Assembly: GCA_947494195.1 (NCBI GenBank)
Contig: CANLUC010000003.1
Location: 248,001-312,000 of the forward strand
DNA: 64,000 nt
Origin: an uncultured Nesterenkonia sp.
Lineage (GTDB): Bacteria > Actinomycetota > Actinomycetes > Actinomycetales > Micrococcaceae
Direction of reading: 5' to 3'
The position numbers were made by a program, and so were the translations under genes. Under the pieces are notes generated by a model that searched no databases, was not told the origin of the DNA, and saw nothing but the letters and a program-made list of their open reading frames with translations. The first letter of the stretch is position 1. The number at the start of each line of letters is the position of its first letter. Shown piece after piece: positions 33,222 through 42,404 of this stretch.

Positions 33222-34926
33222 GCTCTTCGCGGCGACGCCACCACCGCTGGGCTGCGGTGAGTCGGTGCCGTCGCAGCATGAGGCGCGAACCGGGCGTCTC
33301 CGCGTCGACGAGCAGCGTCTCGGCTGCCGTCGGAATCCAGTGCTCGGCTCCATCACCCAGGTGAACGTGTGCACTGGCCTGGGCTTTCGTGGCAGAGAGC
33401 GGGACGGTGATGGAGTAGGTCACGTCCGGCTCCAGCGCCTCCACCGCGCAGCGGATCACCCAATGCCCGTCAGCTTCCTCGGCCGCGGTCTCTGCGTCGA
33501 ACTGCACCGGGGTCGAGCCACCGTGGGAGGACACCACAGCCCCTGGTCCGAGCCTCACACCCGAGGGAAGAAGGGTCCTCAGCTCCAGCTGATCGCCGGA
33601 CCGAGTCGCGCTGTGACAGACGACAATCGCTGGGAGCTCTCCCGGCGGGTTCAGCAGATCCGGGTCGTTCAGGGTGAGGGCCTGATGCAGTGTGAGTTCA
33701 CGGTCGGAGGGTTCATTCAACTCCACCGCCACCCGCGGTGAATGTTCCCCCAGCCGCAGAATCTTCGCCAGGGCCAGGATCTGCGCATCTTGGAGGTCCT
33801 GCTTCGCTGCCGGGCGGATCACGAGCTCGGAGTAGTAGCGAGACACTGCCAGATCATCGGCGAATCTGGACCGGGCGAGGCGACGAACGAGTCTGGCACC
33901 CTTGGCGAGGCCAGCTTCTGAAGCGGCTCCCTCGCGTACATCCCACATCCGCCACGCCGAGGCCACGAGTTCTGGCTCGCCCTCGGCCAGCAGCGAGAAG
34001 CCTGCTCTGAGCCGTGGCTGAAGCCGCGACCACTCGTTCCGATCCCGGCGCAGCAGATACTCGAGAAGCTGCTGTCTCAGCGCGGGGCCCAGGACCGCGC
34101 CGCGCGTCTTGGCGATCACATCAGCGACCAGGGGCCGCAGGTGACCATCGAGTGAGCTTCGCCAGAAGCTCCTCCACAGCGCCTGCGAACCGAGATCCAG
34201 CACCTGATCCGCAGACGCGTTCTCCGAGGCCAGCAGCTCTGCCATGCGTCCCTGCCAGTCTGATCCCGGCACGGTCCGGCGGATCCAGGCGACGGCGTCC
34301 ACCGCCACGATGCGCCTCAGGTTCGCAAGAAGCAGCACCGTGACGGACCCGTCGACGTCCAGGCGCCCGTCCCCGGGATGGAGATCGAGGGACCGTGCCG
34401 CCGTCGCGTGCAAGAGCATCCCACGGGAGCCCCGTACGCCGAGCAGCCCGGGGTGGGTGTTGACATCTGACGCCGCGGGCTTCTCATGCAGCGGCACATG
34501 TTTCCACGCGATCTCCGCGCCGAGCGTCTCCTGCGCAGTGTAGAGAAGCTGACGACCGACGACGGCGTCCGCAGACTCCCGGAGAGCCGCAGCGAGGAGC
34601 GTCAGCAGCGACTGAGGCCCGAGAAGATCCGGCAACAGCAGGAACTGAAGATACTGTCCGACGGCGGCATCGCGCCCCAGCCTCCAACGCTCAGCCTCGG
34701 AAACCGGTGTGGGGCGGAGGCACCGCACACGTGCGTCTGAAGCGGCGTGCTCCATGCACCGATTCCACACGCTTTCCGGGGCTCCGTGATCCACCAGAAT
34801 CAGTTCCAGATGACATCCCGGCTGTGACAACACCGAGAGGACCGACTCGTCCAGCCATGGCCCGTGGTCCCCGACCAGAGCGATGATCGAGACATCGGGC
34901 GGGATGGGCTCGGTCTGCGGGCTCAT
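33196..34926 (-). CDS. Glycosyltransferase family 2-like protein with C-terminal beta domain
   Basis: A 576-residue protein. The N-terminal GT-A fold has VSIIALVGDHGPWLDESVLS, LELILVDHGAPE and a degenerate donor region QYLQFLLLPDLLGPQSLLTL in which the usual acidic DxD is not evident. A helical middle (about residues 220-400) and a beta-rich C-terminal domain follow (RTLLPSGVRLGPGAVVSSHG onwards), resembling the accessory module of poly-glycerol/ribitol-phosphate type wall enzymes. ATG 34926 overlaps the stop of the upstream GT4 gene by 4 nt, so both are coupled. The missing DxD leaves catalytic competence open. Confidence 0.72.
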   Translation of the reverse strand: MSPQTEPIPPDVSIIALVGDHGPWLDESVLSVLSQPGCHLELILVDHGAPESVWNRCMEHAASDARVRCLRPTPVSEAERWRLGRDAAVGQYLQFLLLPDLLGPQSLLTLLAAALRESADAVVGRQLLYTAQETLGAEIAWKHVPLHEKPAASDVNTHPGLLGVRGSRGMLLHATAARSLDLHPGDGRLDVDGSVTVLLLANLRRIVAVDAVAWIRRTVPGSDWQGRMAELLASENASADQVLDLGSQALWRSFWRSSLDGHLRPLVADVIAKTRGAVLGPALRQQLLEYLLRRDRNEWSRLQPRLRAGFSLLAEGEPELVASAWRMWDVREGAASEAGLAKGARLVRRLARSRFADDLAVSRYYSELVIRPAAKQDLQDAQILALAKILRLGEHSPRVAVELNEPSDRELTLHQALTLNDPDLLNPPGELPAIVVCHSATRSGDQLELRTLLPSGVRLGPGAVVSSHGGSTPVQFDAETAAEEADGHWVIRCAVEALEPDVTYSITVPLSATKAQASAHVHLGDGAEHWIPTAAETLLVDAETPGSRLMLRRHRLTAAQRWWRRREELSASRTAR

Positions 34927-35999
34927 GCAGCCTCGACCCGGGGGCGGAGCATCTGCAGCACCTGAAGAAATCGCGAGGACATCGACCAGGGGAGGTGGTC
35001 CCGGGCGAACGTCGCCGCATCGTCTCGACGCTGTTCAGCGGAGTCGAGCATCGCTTCGACGACCGAACGAAGTTCCACAGAATCCTCAGGATCGAACAGT
35101 CCGACCCAGGGTTCGGCTCCAAAGAGCTCTTCGAACTGCGGCTCAGCGGGGAGCACGCAGGGCACCCCGAAGCTTGCAGAGAGGTAGGCGCTTCCCGAGT
35201 TGAGCACCTTGCGGTAGGGAAAGACCATCACGTCAGCAGCTTTGAACCAGAGCTGCAGATCCTGGTCGTCGACAAATCCGAAGTGGCTCACGCAAGGGAG
35301 CCCGTGCTGACCCACGAGTCGGCGTATCTCGCGATCTACCCCGCCCTGTGGACGCCCGGCCAGCAGCACCGTGACCTGACGCCCGGAATCCTGCATCTGC
35401 GCCGCGACGTCGATCAGCCGTTCGATCCCCTTATAGGGACGCACCTGTCCCAGGAAACCCACCACAGCGTGGTCCTGGGGCACACCGAGGACGCCTCTGG
35501 CCTCGTCGGCTCGCACCGTGTTCGGATAGACCCCCTGATATGAGGAATGCTCGATGGTGACGAACTCTGCGCTGCCGATGGTGAAACTGCGCCGGCACAC
35601 TGTCTCCGTATAGTCATTCAGCTGGATCACCACTTCGGCCCGGCTGCCCATGAAGTTGTTAAAACGAGTCTCCACCTCGATGAACTCCGCGTCGTGAGAA
35701 GCCATGTTGTGCACGGTCCAGAGCAGGTGGATGCCGCGTTCCAGACATTCGTCCACGGCGCTGCAGAAGGAGTCGACGGCTTCCTCGGCTTCGACCCGGG
35801 TCCCGCCGCTGCGGAAGAGCGGCCAGTTCCACTGCACGTGGAACACGTCACCGGGGGCGAGTCGTCGCAGATGGGAAACCAGACGAGCCAGCTGACTTGT
35901 CTCCAGGACCTTCCAGCCGGCGGAGCGAGCATGCAGATAGAGCATATTCGTGTACGGGTTCATGCCGGCATACGGGAACGAGACGAGGGTCCGGCTCAT
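34923..35999 (-). CDS. Glycosyltransferase family 4-like protein
   Basis: A 358-residue GT-B enzyme. FVTIEHSSYQGVYP and VVGFLGQVRPYKGIERLIDV (about residue 180) mark the domain junction, and VMVFPYRKVLNSGSAYLSAS (about 270) is the donor nucleotide site, in which the usual E-x7-E appears altered. ATG 35999 is chosen because GGAG lies 5 nt upstream and translation begins MSRTLVSFPYAGMNPYTNML; the frame stays open further upstream but with coding-atypical residues. It lies 77 bp after the large membrane glycosyltransferase in the same direction, giving a three-gene operon. Confidence 0.85.
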   Translation of the reverse strand: MSRTLVSFPYAGMNPYTNMLYLHARSAGWKVLETSQLARLVSHLRRLAPGDVFHVQWNWPLFRSGGTRVEAEEAVDSFCSAVDECLERGIHLLWTVHNMASHDAEFIEVETRFNNFMGSRAEVVIQLNDYTETVCRRSFTIGSAEFVTIEHSSYQGVYPNTVRADEARGVLGVPQDHAVVGFLGQVRPYKGIERLIDVAAQMQDSGRQVTVLLAGRPQGGVDREIRRLVGQHGLPCVSHFGFVDDQDLQLWFKAADVMVFPYRKVLNSGSAYLSASFGVPCVLPAEPQFEELFGAEPWVGLFDPEDSVELRSVVEAMLDSAEQRRDDAATFARDHLPWSMSSRFLQVLQMLRPRVEAA

Positions 36000-36076
36000 C
36001 GCGTCTCCGCGGCCTGTGGTCCTGGAGACATCATGAGGCGACCGACTTCGTCTTGAGGACGTGGTCCTTGTTCCGC

Positions 36077-38926
36077 TCAGTGCTCGGCTGCGGTCTCTGC
36101 ATGGGTGCCCAACACCTCCAGGTACTCCGCAGCGGTGCGATTCTCGGCGATGAATGCGAAGCCTCGCTCGCGCTGATCCGAGTAGCTGTCGTTGTTGAAA
36201 CTGGCCTCCATGACCTGGCGAAGTTCTGACGGCTTCGCGTAGAGCAGCGCGTCGCCATATTCCTCCTCGAGGTGCGGGGCTGCGATGCACACGGTGCCGG
36301 CTCGCAGGGCTTCCACCACGCTGGGCTCGATCGACTCGTCCCATTCCTCCGCCGGATAGATCAGCAGGAAGTCGATCTCGTCCAGATATTCCTGGAAGCC
36401 GCTGACCGAGTGGTCCTGGATGGCCCATCCCTCCGGGACCTGGTTCCCGCTCAGGACCCCTTGGCGCTGCAGGGCGCTGAGCTGGGACCGGAGAGTGACG
36501 GTGCGGGTCCCGTCCTTCGGGAAGAGCTCGTTTCGCTCTTTGCTGGACTTGGGCCAGTTGAGCTCTTCCTCGTCCCACGGACGACCGACCACGGGAACCC
36601 GGGACTCGGAGAACGTCCTGGCCAACGGTCGTCTGATGGGGGCGCCCACGCCGTGCCACCGTTCGGGCACCATCTCACGGGCCGGAACCAGCTTCTCCAG
36701 GCTCTGCCGCATGGTGGTGCTCTGCACCGCCCAGTGCGGACGCAGGCCGAAGGTCTCGAAACAGTTCTCCGACACGTCGTGGACGTCGTAGCCGCTGTAG
36801 ACAGCACTGAGCACGGCGGGAGCTTCGTTCGCGACGGCGATCAGTTTGCGCGCCCGAACCGAAGAGGGCTCACTGGGCAGCAGCTGCATGATCGCCGGCC
36901 AGTGGATGACCATCAGGTCTGTGGTCACGTTTCGCTGCAGATGCAGTCGGTCCACGCTCCCCTCGAGGAACAGTCTGCGCAGCTCGGGGACCATGCGTCG
37001 TCGCGCAGCACCTGGGACCAGTCCGTTCTGCAGCGGGATCACACCGACACGAAGTCCAGCGCTCAGCGAAGCATGGATCTCCTGGACAAGGCTCAGCGAG
37101 TTTCCTCCCCAGAGCCCGAACTCGGAGAGATAGATGACGTCGTAGTGCGGCACCTTGTTCTTGTCGCGATTCGGCAGGAAGGTCGGGGGCCCGATCCACG
37201 CGCGCTCGTCGCTGTTCTTGGGAAGGAACCCTGCGGCGCCCAGCTGCACCTGCTCGTGCCAGGCCGTGTAGGCATCCTGATAGATCTCGCGATCCGGGTG
37301 CCTATAACCCAGCCCGAAGTCGTTGCTGGTGAGGTTTCCTTCTCCCAGCAGCGAGAAGGCGAATGGCACCAGGTCCTCTGCCACCAGCTTCTCGCCATAG
37401 GTGATCTCATACCTCGTGCGGTACTCGCCGTCGGCGGATTTGCGCACGGCGTCCCAATATCCGAGGTCTGCCTTGACGACCTCCCGTCGATACATGATGG
37501 ACGCGAAACTCGGGTGCACCACTCGATCAGGACCCCAGCGGACCAGGAACTTGAGGTCTTCGTCCACGCGGACCCAGTTGACGATGTTCGCGTTCTTCGC
37601 CGGGTTCGCGATCAGCTCGCGCGCTTGGCGTTCAATCTTCTGCGGATGGTGCCAGTCGTCCTTGTCCGCAACTGTGACGAATTCACCCTTCGCGACTTCG
37701 AAGGCGTCGTTGCGCACTGCGTAGGCTCCACGGTTCTCCTCACACAAGGTCAGTCTGATGCGACTGTCACGATTCGCCCACGCCTCGAGCTGCGCACGGT
37801 ACGGAGTGGGGCTGCCGTCGGAGAACACCCTGGGTGAAGCATCGTCAATGATGAGGACTTCGATATTGCTCCAGGACTGGTTCAGCAGGGATGCGATGGC
37901 GACGTCCGTGGCTCGGTCAGGTTCATAGATCGGCATGATGATCGAGACCAGCGGAAGATCCTCGTCCGTGAGAACGGGCGCCGTGGTCTGGATGTTGAAG
38001 AAGGAGGGTGCCTGGCCCTCTGGGAATTCGAGGGGCTGCAGGTCACTCTCCGCGAAGCGGGCGTTCACTCGGCTGAGCCACTCCTCGCGCTTGTACTCGA
38101 CGCCGGTGACATTGGGGTTGACGGCATTGAACTGCAGGAAGCGCTGCGAGTCTGCCCGCCACTCGTTGTCTTCGGCATAGTCCAGCAGCTCGTCGGCCCG
38201 AGAGTACTGACCATCCCAGGTCAACAGATCCGAGTACAGAGAGCGGTCGAGACCATCAAACACGTCATCGAGGCCGTACAGCCGATCGGCGAGCTCGTAG
38301 AACGTCAGGCAGTTCCGCAGGTCCCACTCACTGGAGCGCTGGCTGTACAGAACCCTCGCCAGAGCGAAGAACCCGGGACGCCAGAGCACTCGCCGCAGTT
38401 TCACCAGCTCTTCGTGGGTGCCAGGCTGAAGCCGGGTCTGATCCGCGATCTTCACCAGATCGCGGTAGCGACAGGTGCCCCTGGTGGCGCACAGCGCGAG
38501 GACATCGCGCGCACCGCGGGACCGGGTCTCGCGGGCCAGCATGATGAACCAGTTCAGCCGACCGGGCCTGCTTCGCAGCGACTTCGCCCACTGCCCGAGC
38601 ACCTCATTCGCGACAAGATCTGAGGACGCTTCTTCGCGAGGCGCCGCCGCCTGACTTCGTCCCACCGGGTGCGAGGAACTGCGAGACGGCGTCACCAGCC
38701 GGTCCAGGCGCGATTGCATACGCCGCGTGAGTTGGCTGAACCCGAACATCTGGACACCGAGCAGAACAGCTGCGACCAGCACCAGACCGAGGACGGCGAT
38801 CGTCCACCAGCCCAACGCGGCACCCGCCACCGACGCGACGGCGAAGGCGGCGAACAGCACCAGCGCCATCCACTGCATCTTCGTCAGACCAGGGCTCTTG
38901 CCTGTTGATTTGGGAGCAAGACTCAC
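36077..38926 (-). CDS. Membrane-anchored bimodular glycosyltransferase (GT2 plus GT-B-like)
   Basis: A 949-residue protein. Two adjacent hydrophobic helices (about residues 18-40 and 41-62) anchor it. A helical region leads to a GT2 domain (about 323-440) with LPLVSIIMPIYEPDRATDVA, EVLIIDDASPR, RGAYAVRNDAFEVAKGEF and DKDD as DxD (about 419). From about 560 a GT-B-like module begins (HYDVIYLSEFGLWGGNSLSL) and ends IEPSVVEALRAGTVCIAAPH with its Glu. Start choice: GTG 38926 has TAAGGA 10 nt upstream; an in-frame ATG at 38977 lies one base after a TATACT -10 (38979-38984 on the minus strand), so it is probably not in the mRNA. First gene of the minus-strand GT operon. Confidence 0.85.
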   Translation of the reverse strand: MSLAPKSTGKSPGLTKMQWMALVLFAAFAVASVAGAALGWWTIAVLGLVLVAAVLLGVQMFGFSQLTRRMQSRLDRLVTPSRSSSHPVGRSQAAAPREEASSDLVANEVLGQWAKSLRSRPGRLNWFIMLARETRSRGARDVLALCATRGTCRYRDLVKIADQTRLQPGTHEELVKLRRVLWRPGFFALARVLYSQRSSEWDLRNCLTFYELADRLYGLDDVFDGLDRSLYSDLLTWDGQYSRADELLDYAEDNEWRADSQRFLQFNAVNPNVTGVEYKREEWLSRVNARFAESDLQPLEFPEGQAPSFFNIQTTAPVLTDEDLPLVSIIMPIYEPDRATDVAIASLLNQSWSNIEVLIIDDASPRVFSDGSPTPYRAQLEAWANRDSRIRLTLCEENRGAYAVRNDAFEVAKGEFVTVADKDDWHHPQKIERQARELIANPAKNANIVNWVRVDEDLKFLVRWGPDRVVHPSFASIMYRREVVKADLGYWDAVRKSADGEYRTRYEITYGEKLVAEDLVPFAFSLLGEGNLTSNDFGLGYRHPDREIYQDAYTAWHEQVQLGAAGFLPKNSDERAWIGPPTFLPNRDKNKVPHYDVIYLSEFGLWGGNSLSLVQEIHASLSAGLRVGVIPLQNGLVPGAARRRMVPELRRLFLEGSVDRLHLQRNVTTDLMVIHWPAIMQLLPSEPSSVRARKLIAVANEAPAVLSAVYSGYDVHDVSENCFETFGLRPHWAVQSTTMRQSLEKLVPAREMVPERWHGVGAPIRRPLARTFSESRVPVVGRPWDEEELNWPKSSKERNELFPKDGTRTVTLRSQLSALQRQGVLSGNQVPEGWAIQDHSVSGFQEYLDEIDFLLIYPAEEWDESIEPSVVEALRAGTVCIAAPHLEEEYGDALLYAKPSELRQVMEASFNNDSYSDQRERGFAFIAENRTAAEYLEVLGTHAETAAEH

Positions 38927-39035
38927 GATGCGCTGTTCCTTAATGTCAGGTGCTGGTCCGTCGTAGAAACCGCGCATCAGTATAGGCGAGGGGCTGATCG
39001 GCGGTGGCGGAGACACTCCCGCACCCTAGGACACT

Positions 39036-39762
39036 ATGCCCTCCCGGAGTCCTGTGTCTGCCCCGCGCCCTCCGACGGAGGCTTCAGCTCACATACGGCG
39101 ATCCGCACTCCCCGAGCGGCATCTACGTCCGGAGTTCCAGGGTGTGCGGGGGCTCGCCATCGCCGGGGTGGTCCGGTTCCACCTCTTCGGCGACGGACGC
39201 GTCTCGGGTGACATCGACGTCTTCTTGGCGATCGCGGGCTTCTTCTTCACCGCGATGCTGCTGCGCGAGGCCGCTTCCACGGGACGGATCGACTTCCTGC
39301 TGCGTCTTTCGAGCCAACGATCCCGATCAGTCGTCCCTGTGCGACGACTGGAACGACGCCTTCCCCGAAATGTTGACCGAACGACCCATAGACCTCGTGG
39401 TCACACCGGGCAAAGCGATTCCCCGTGACTCCGGCACCGAAGAGATCCACGACGGCGCACCAGGAGGAGAACGTGCCGGACTGCCTGGCCCGGGGCGGTG
39501 ATGCCGACGAGTGCGCGCCGAACTTCGGGAAGTTTGCCGCGAGCAATCCGCTCACCACGAGGGATCTCCGAAGAACACCGACACCCTCGATCTCACCGAG
39601 CATTTCTGCCCTGCAGCGCAGTGTTCTGCGGTCATCGGCAATGTCCTGGTCTACCGCGACAGCCACCACCTGGCCAATGAATATGTCGAAACCATGGTTC
39701 CGCATCTCGAGCGGAAACTGCGGGAAACGACCCCTCAACTGTTCGGCACACAGCCAAGCTGA
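39036..39762 (+). pseudogene. Decayed acyltransferase-3 / SGNH gene
   Basis: Pieces of one acyltransferase-SGNH protein are scattered over all three plus-strand frames. The first frame (from 39036) holds the acyltransferase N-terminus: RPEFQGVRGLAIAGVVRFHL, DIDVFLAIAGFFFTAMLLRE. Near 39310 the reading jumps frame and into the SGNH part (CDDWNDAFPEMLTERPIDLV). A third frame carries VPDCLARGGDADECAPNFG (from about 39470). The original second frame returns for the end: VIGNVLVYRDSHHLANEYVE with the DxxH box, stopping at 39762. About 400 residues covering most membrane helices are deleted. It is the third gene of this family in the window and probably non-functional. Confidence 0.82.
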
Positions 39763-39911
39763 AGCGGCGGATCTCGGCGGCGCTGATAGACTGGCAGGCG
39801 CTCAGCAGGTCCTGAACCTCACCTCCGCAGAGCACGACGATGAGGCACAATGGCGCAGAGCGCGAGTCGGCATCCCCGCCGAATCTGAGCGAAGAGAGAA
39901 GGAAAACGTCC

Positions 39912-40850
39912 ATGGCCGCACCGACTGTAGAGCGGGCCGAGGAGTCCGAGGATTCCTACGAATCCAGACAGGTCGCCCAGCTCGATGGGACCAACCTCAT
40001 CCGCGTCGGGGCTCGCCCGGGGCTGTTCCGCTACATCCGTGAGATCTGGTCCTTCCGGCATTTTCTCTACTACGACTCCCACTCGCGCGTCTCCACCGCC
40101 AACAGCACCGATTCGCTGGGCCGACTATGGATGATTCTCAACCCGCTCCTCATGGGGGCGGCGTACTTCTTCGTGTTCGGGATGCTGTTGAACACGGGCC
40201 GTGGCATCGACAACTTCATCGGCTATCTGATCATCGGTGTCTTCACCTTCCGGTTCTTCACGACCGCCGTCTCGGGCGGCGCAGGCTCCATCGCGGGCAA
40301 CCAGAAAGTGGTCCAGGCGTTCAATTTCCCGAGGGCCTGCCTGGTCATCTCCAGCACTGTCCGAGAACTGTTCTCCAGCGTGCCGATGTTCTTCGTGATG
40401 GGCCTGCTGGTGCTGACGATAGGCGACATCAAGCTCGACGGGGCTGAGTCGATTCCCACGACACTGACCTGGCACTGGCTGCTGTTCTTTCCCTGCATCG
40501 CGCTGGCACTGATGGTCATGCTCGGCTGGTCGCTGGCTCTCGCGCGAGCGGTCAATGCGCACACCGACGTCAAACACCTCATCAGCTTCGGCACCAGAAT
40601 CCTCTTCTACACCTCCGCCGTCTTCTTCTCCCCGGACCGTTGGTCAAACATCGGAGCGGACTGGCTGGTCACGGTGATGAATCTGAACCCGCTCTACTGC
40701 GTGCTGGACATCATCCGCCACGCCTGGCTCTATGACGGATTCGCCGACCCCGCCCGCTGGATCGTTCTCGCCTCCTGGGCCGTGGGATCCATGATCATCG
40801 GATTCCTCATCTTCTGGCAGGGCGAAGAGAGCTACGGGAAGGAACGATGA
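39912..40850 (+). CDS. ABC-2 type polysaccharide/teichoic acid export permease (TagG/Wzm-like)
   Basis: A 312-residue membrane subunit with six predicted helices. The cytoplasmic N-terminus (to about residue 75) includes LFRYIREIWSFRHFLYYDSH, typical of the amphipathic helix of polysaccharide exporters. LGRLWMILNPLLMGAAYFFV begins TM1, and a late helix pair ends SWAVGSMIIGFLIFWQGEES. ATG 39912 has AGAAGGAA 8 nt upstream; upstream in-frame ATG 39840 would add 24 unlikely residues. It overlaps the ATPase gene by 4 nt. It is predicted to flip the lipid-linked glycopolymer made by the surrounding enzymes across the membrane. Confidence 0.92.
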   Translation: MAAPTVERAEESEDSYESRQVAQLDGTNLIRVGARPGLFRYIREIWSFRHFLYYDSHSRVSTANSTDSLGRLWMILNPLLMGAAYFFVFGMLLNTGRGIDNFIGYLIIGVFTFRFFTTAVSGGAGSIAGNQKVVQAFNFPRACLVISSTVRELFSSVPMFFVMGLLVLTIGDIKLDGAESIPTTLTWHWLLFFPCIALALMVMLGWSLALARAVNAHTDVKHLISFGTRILFYTSAVFFSPDRWSNIGADWLVTVMNLNPLYCVLDIIRHAWLYDGFADPARWIVLASWAVGSMIIGFLIFWQGEESYGKER

Positions 40851-41887
40851 GCACCTCAACGCCGTACGTCCCACGTCGGGTGAGCCGCAGCTCCGAATCG
40901 GAGCTCATCGCCCAGGACCTCGCCATCGAGTTCGACGATCACGACTTCTCCGAGGACGGTTCCTGGGATGAGTATCCCCTCACCCAGCAGAGTCCTGTGG
41001 TGCGCACCGTGGACCCCAAGAACGTCTGCCTCGTCGTCGACGACGCCTCCATGACCTACAGGGTGCGTTCATCGAACGAGTACAAGCACTCACAGGGCCG
41101 GTTCACCCGCGCGGTGAAACGGATCACCGGCGCCGGATGGACGGAGGTCCCGGCCCTGTCGAACCTCAGCTTCATCGTCAATCGCGGTGAATCTGTCGGC
41201 GTCATCGGGACCAACGGCTCGGGCAAATCCACGCTGATCAAGCTGCTCACCGGCAAGGTCCGTCCCACCAGCGGAGAGGTCTACGCGAGCTCCACCCCGG
41301 TGATGCTCGGCGTCAACGCCGCCCTGGTCAAAGACATCTCCGGCAAGGAGAACATCCGGCTCGGGTGTCTCGCCATGGGTCTCTCCCCCGAACAGGCCGA
41401 CGCGAAGTACGACCAGATCGTGGAGATCTCCGGGCTCTCCGATGCGCTGGACATGCCGTTGAAGACCTACTCCTCCGGCATGGCTTCTCGCCTCCAGTTC
41501 GCCATCGCCACCTCGGTGGATCCGGACATCCTGCTGATCGACGAGGCGCTGAACACCGGTGACGCGCAGTTCCGCGCCCGCACCAAGAAGCGCCTGGATG
41601 AGGTCCGGGCGCAGGCAGGCTGCGTCTTCCTGGTCTCCCACTCCCTGGGCACCATCAAGCAGATGTGCACCCGAGTCATCTGGATCGAACAGGGAGAGCT
41701 GCTCGCTGACGGAGACCCGCAGTGGGTCTGCCAGCAGTACGAGGAGTACACAGCGCACAAGTCGAATGACCGTCTGCGCTCGGCGAAGGTCGTCTACGAG
41801 CGCACCCGTCTCCAGCTGAACCCGATCCAGGTGGATTTCACCGACGGCACCCGGCCCAAGAAGGCCGCGACCAGCAGCATCAGCTGA
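40847..41887 (+). CDS. ABC exporter ATP-binding subunit (TagH/Wzt-like)
   Basis: A 346-residue ATPase partner of the preceding permease. Walker A GVIGTNGSGKSTLIKLLTG (about residue 122), signature KTYSSGMASRLQFAIA (about 208), Walker B DILLIDEALNTGD (about 228) and switch His in FLVSHSLGTIK. The first about 65 residues are an acidic extension (FDDHDFSEDGSWDEYPLTQQ), and the C-terminus is short, with no carbohydrate-binding Wzt domain, so export probably does not depend on recognition of a capped chain end. The strong terminator at 41926-41968 ends the operon. Confidence 0.93.
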   Translation: MSTSTPYVPRRVSRSSESELIAQDLAIEFDDHDFSEDGSWDEYPLTQQSPVVRTVDPKNVCLVVDDASMTYRVRSSNEYKHSQGRFTRAVKRITGAGWTEVPALSNLSFIVNRGESVGVIGTNGSGKSTLIKLLTGKVRPTSGEVYASSTPVMLGVNAALVKDISGKENIRLGCLAMGLSPEQADAKYDQIVEISGLSDALDMPLKTYSSGMASRLQFAIATSVDPDILLIDEALNTGDAQFRARTKKRLDEVRAQAGCVFLVSHSLGTIKQMCTRVIWIEQGELLADGDPQWVCQQYEEYTAHKSNDRLRSAKVVYERTRLQLNPIQVDFTDGTRPKKAATSSIS

Positions 41888-41925
41888 GCCGAGCGCCGCT
41901 GGGCACAAACTCAGCCGAGGCCACA

Positions 41926-41968
41926 CATGACTGAGGCCCGGGACTCCACGTCCCGGGCCTCAGTCATG
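41926..41968. terminator. Intrinsic terminator between the exporter ATPase gene and ndk
   Basis: A 19-bp perfect stem: CATGACTGAGGCCCGGGAC (41926-41944), 5-nt loop TCCAC, then the complementary arm (41950-41968). It lies between the convergent stops at 41887 and 41991. No long U-tract follows, which is common in actinobacterial hairpin terminators. Confidence 0.82.
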
Positions 41969-41990
41969 CGCGCTCGGAGCGCGTCGAGGT

Positions 41991-42404
41991 TCAGCTGAAC
42001 CAGATATCGATCTCCCGCTCGGCCGACTCGACCGAATCCGAGCCATGGACCAGGTTCTTCTGGACCTTCTCGCCCCAGTCCCGGCCGAGGTCACCGCGGA
42101 TGGTGCCCGGCGCCGCCGTCGTCGGCTCGGTGCTGCCAGCCAGCGAGCGGAAGCCCTCGATGACGCGGTCGCCCTCCAGCACCGCGGCGACCACGGGCCC
42201 GGAGAGCATGAAGTCCACCAGCGGCTGGTAGAAGGGTTTGCCCTCGTGCTCCGCGTAGTGCTTCGCCAGCTTCTCGGTGCTCGCGTCGAGCTGCTGCAGC
42301 GCGGCGATGCGGTAGCCCTTGGCCTCCACACGGCGCAGGATCTCACCGGTCAGTCCACGCTGGACACCGTCGGGCTTGACCAGGATCAGGGTACGTTCAG
42401 TCAT
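41991..42404 (-). CDS. ndk: Nucleoside diphosphate kinase
   Basis: A 137-residue phosphotransferase equilibrating NTP pools through a phosphohistidine. MTERTLILVKPDGVQRGLTG opens the fold; the catalytic histidine lies in KNLVHGSDSVESAEREIDIW. ATG 42404 has GAGGAGAAC upstream; the in-frame ATG 42419 would add five residues without an SD. Its start overlaps the last codons of the DUF4233 gene by 8 nt, so it is the last gene of the ileS-folC-DUF4233-ndk operon. Confidence 0.97.
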   Translation of the reverse strand: MTERTLILVKPDGVQRGLTGEILRRVEAKGYRIAALQQLDASTEKLAKHYAEHEGKPFYQPLVDFMLSGPVVAAVLEGDRVIEGFRSLAGSTEPTTAAPGTIRGDLGRDWGEKVQKNLVHGSDSVESAEREIDIWFS

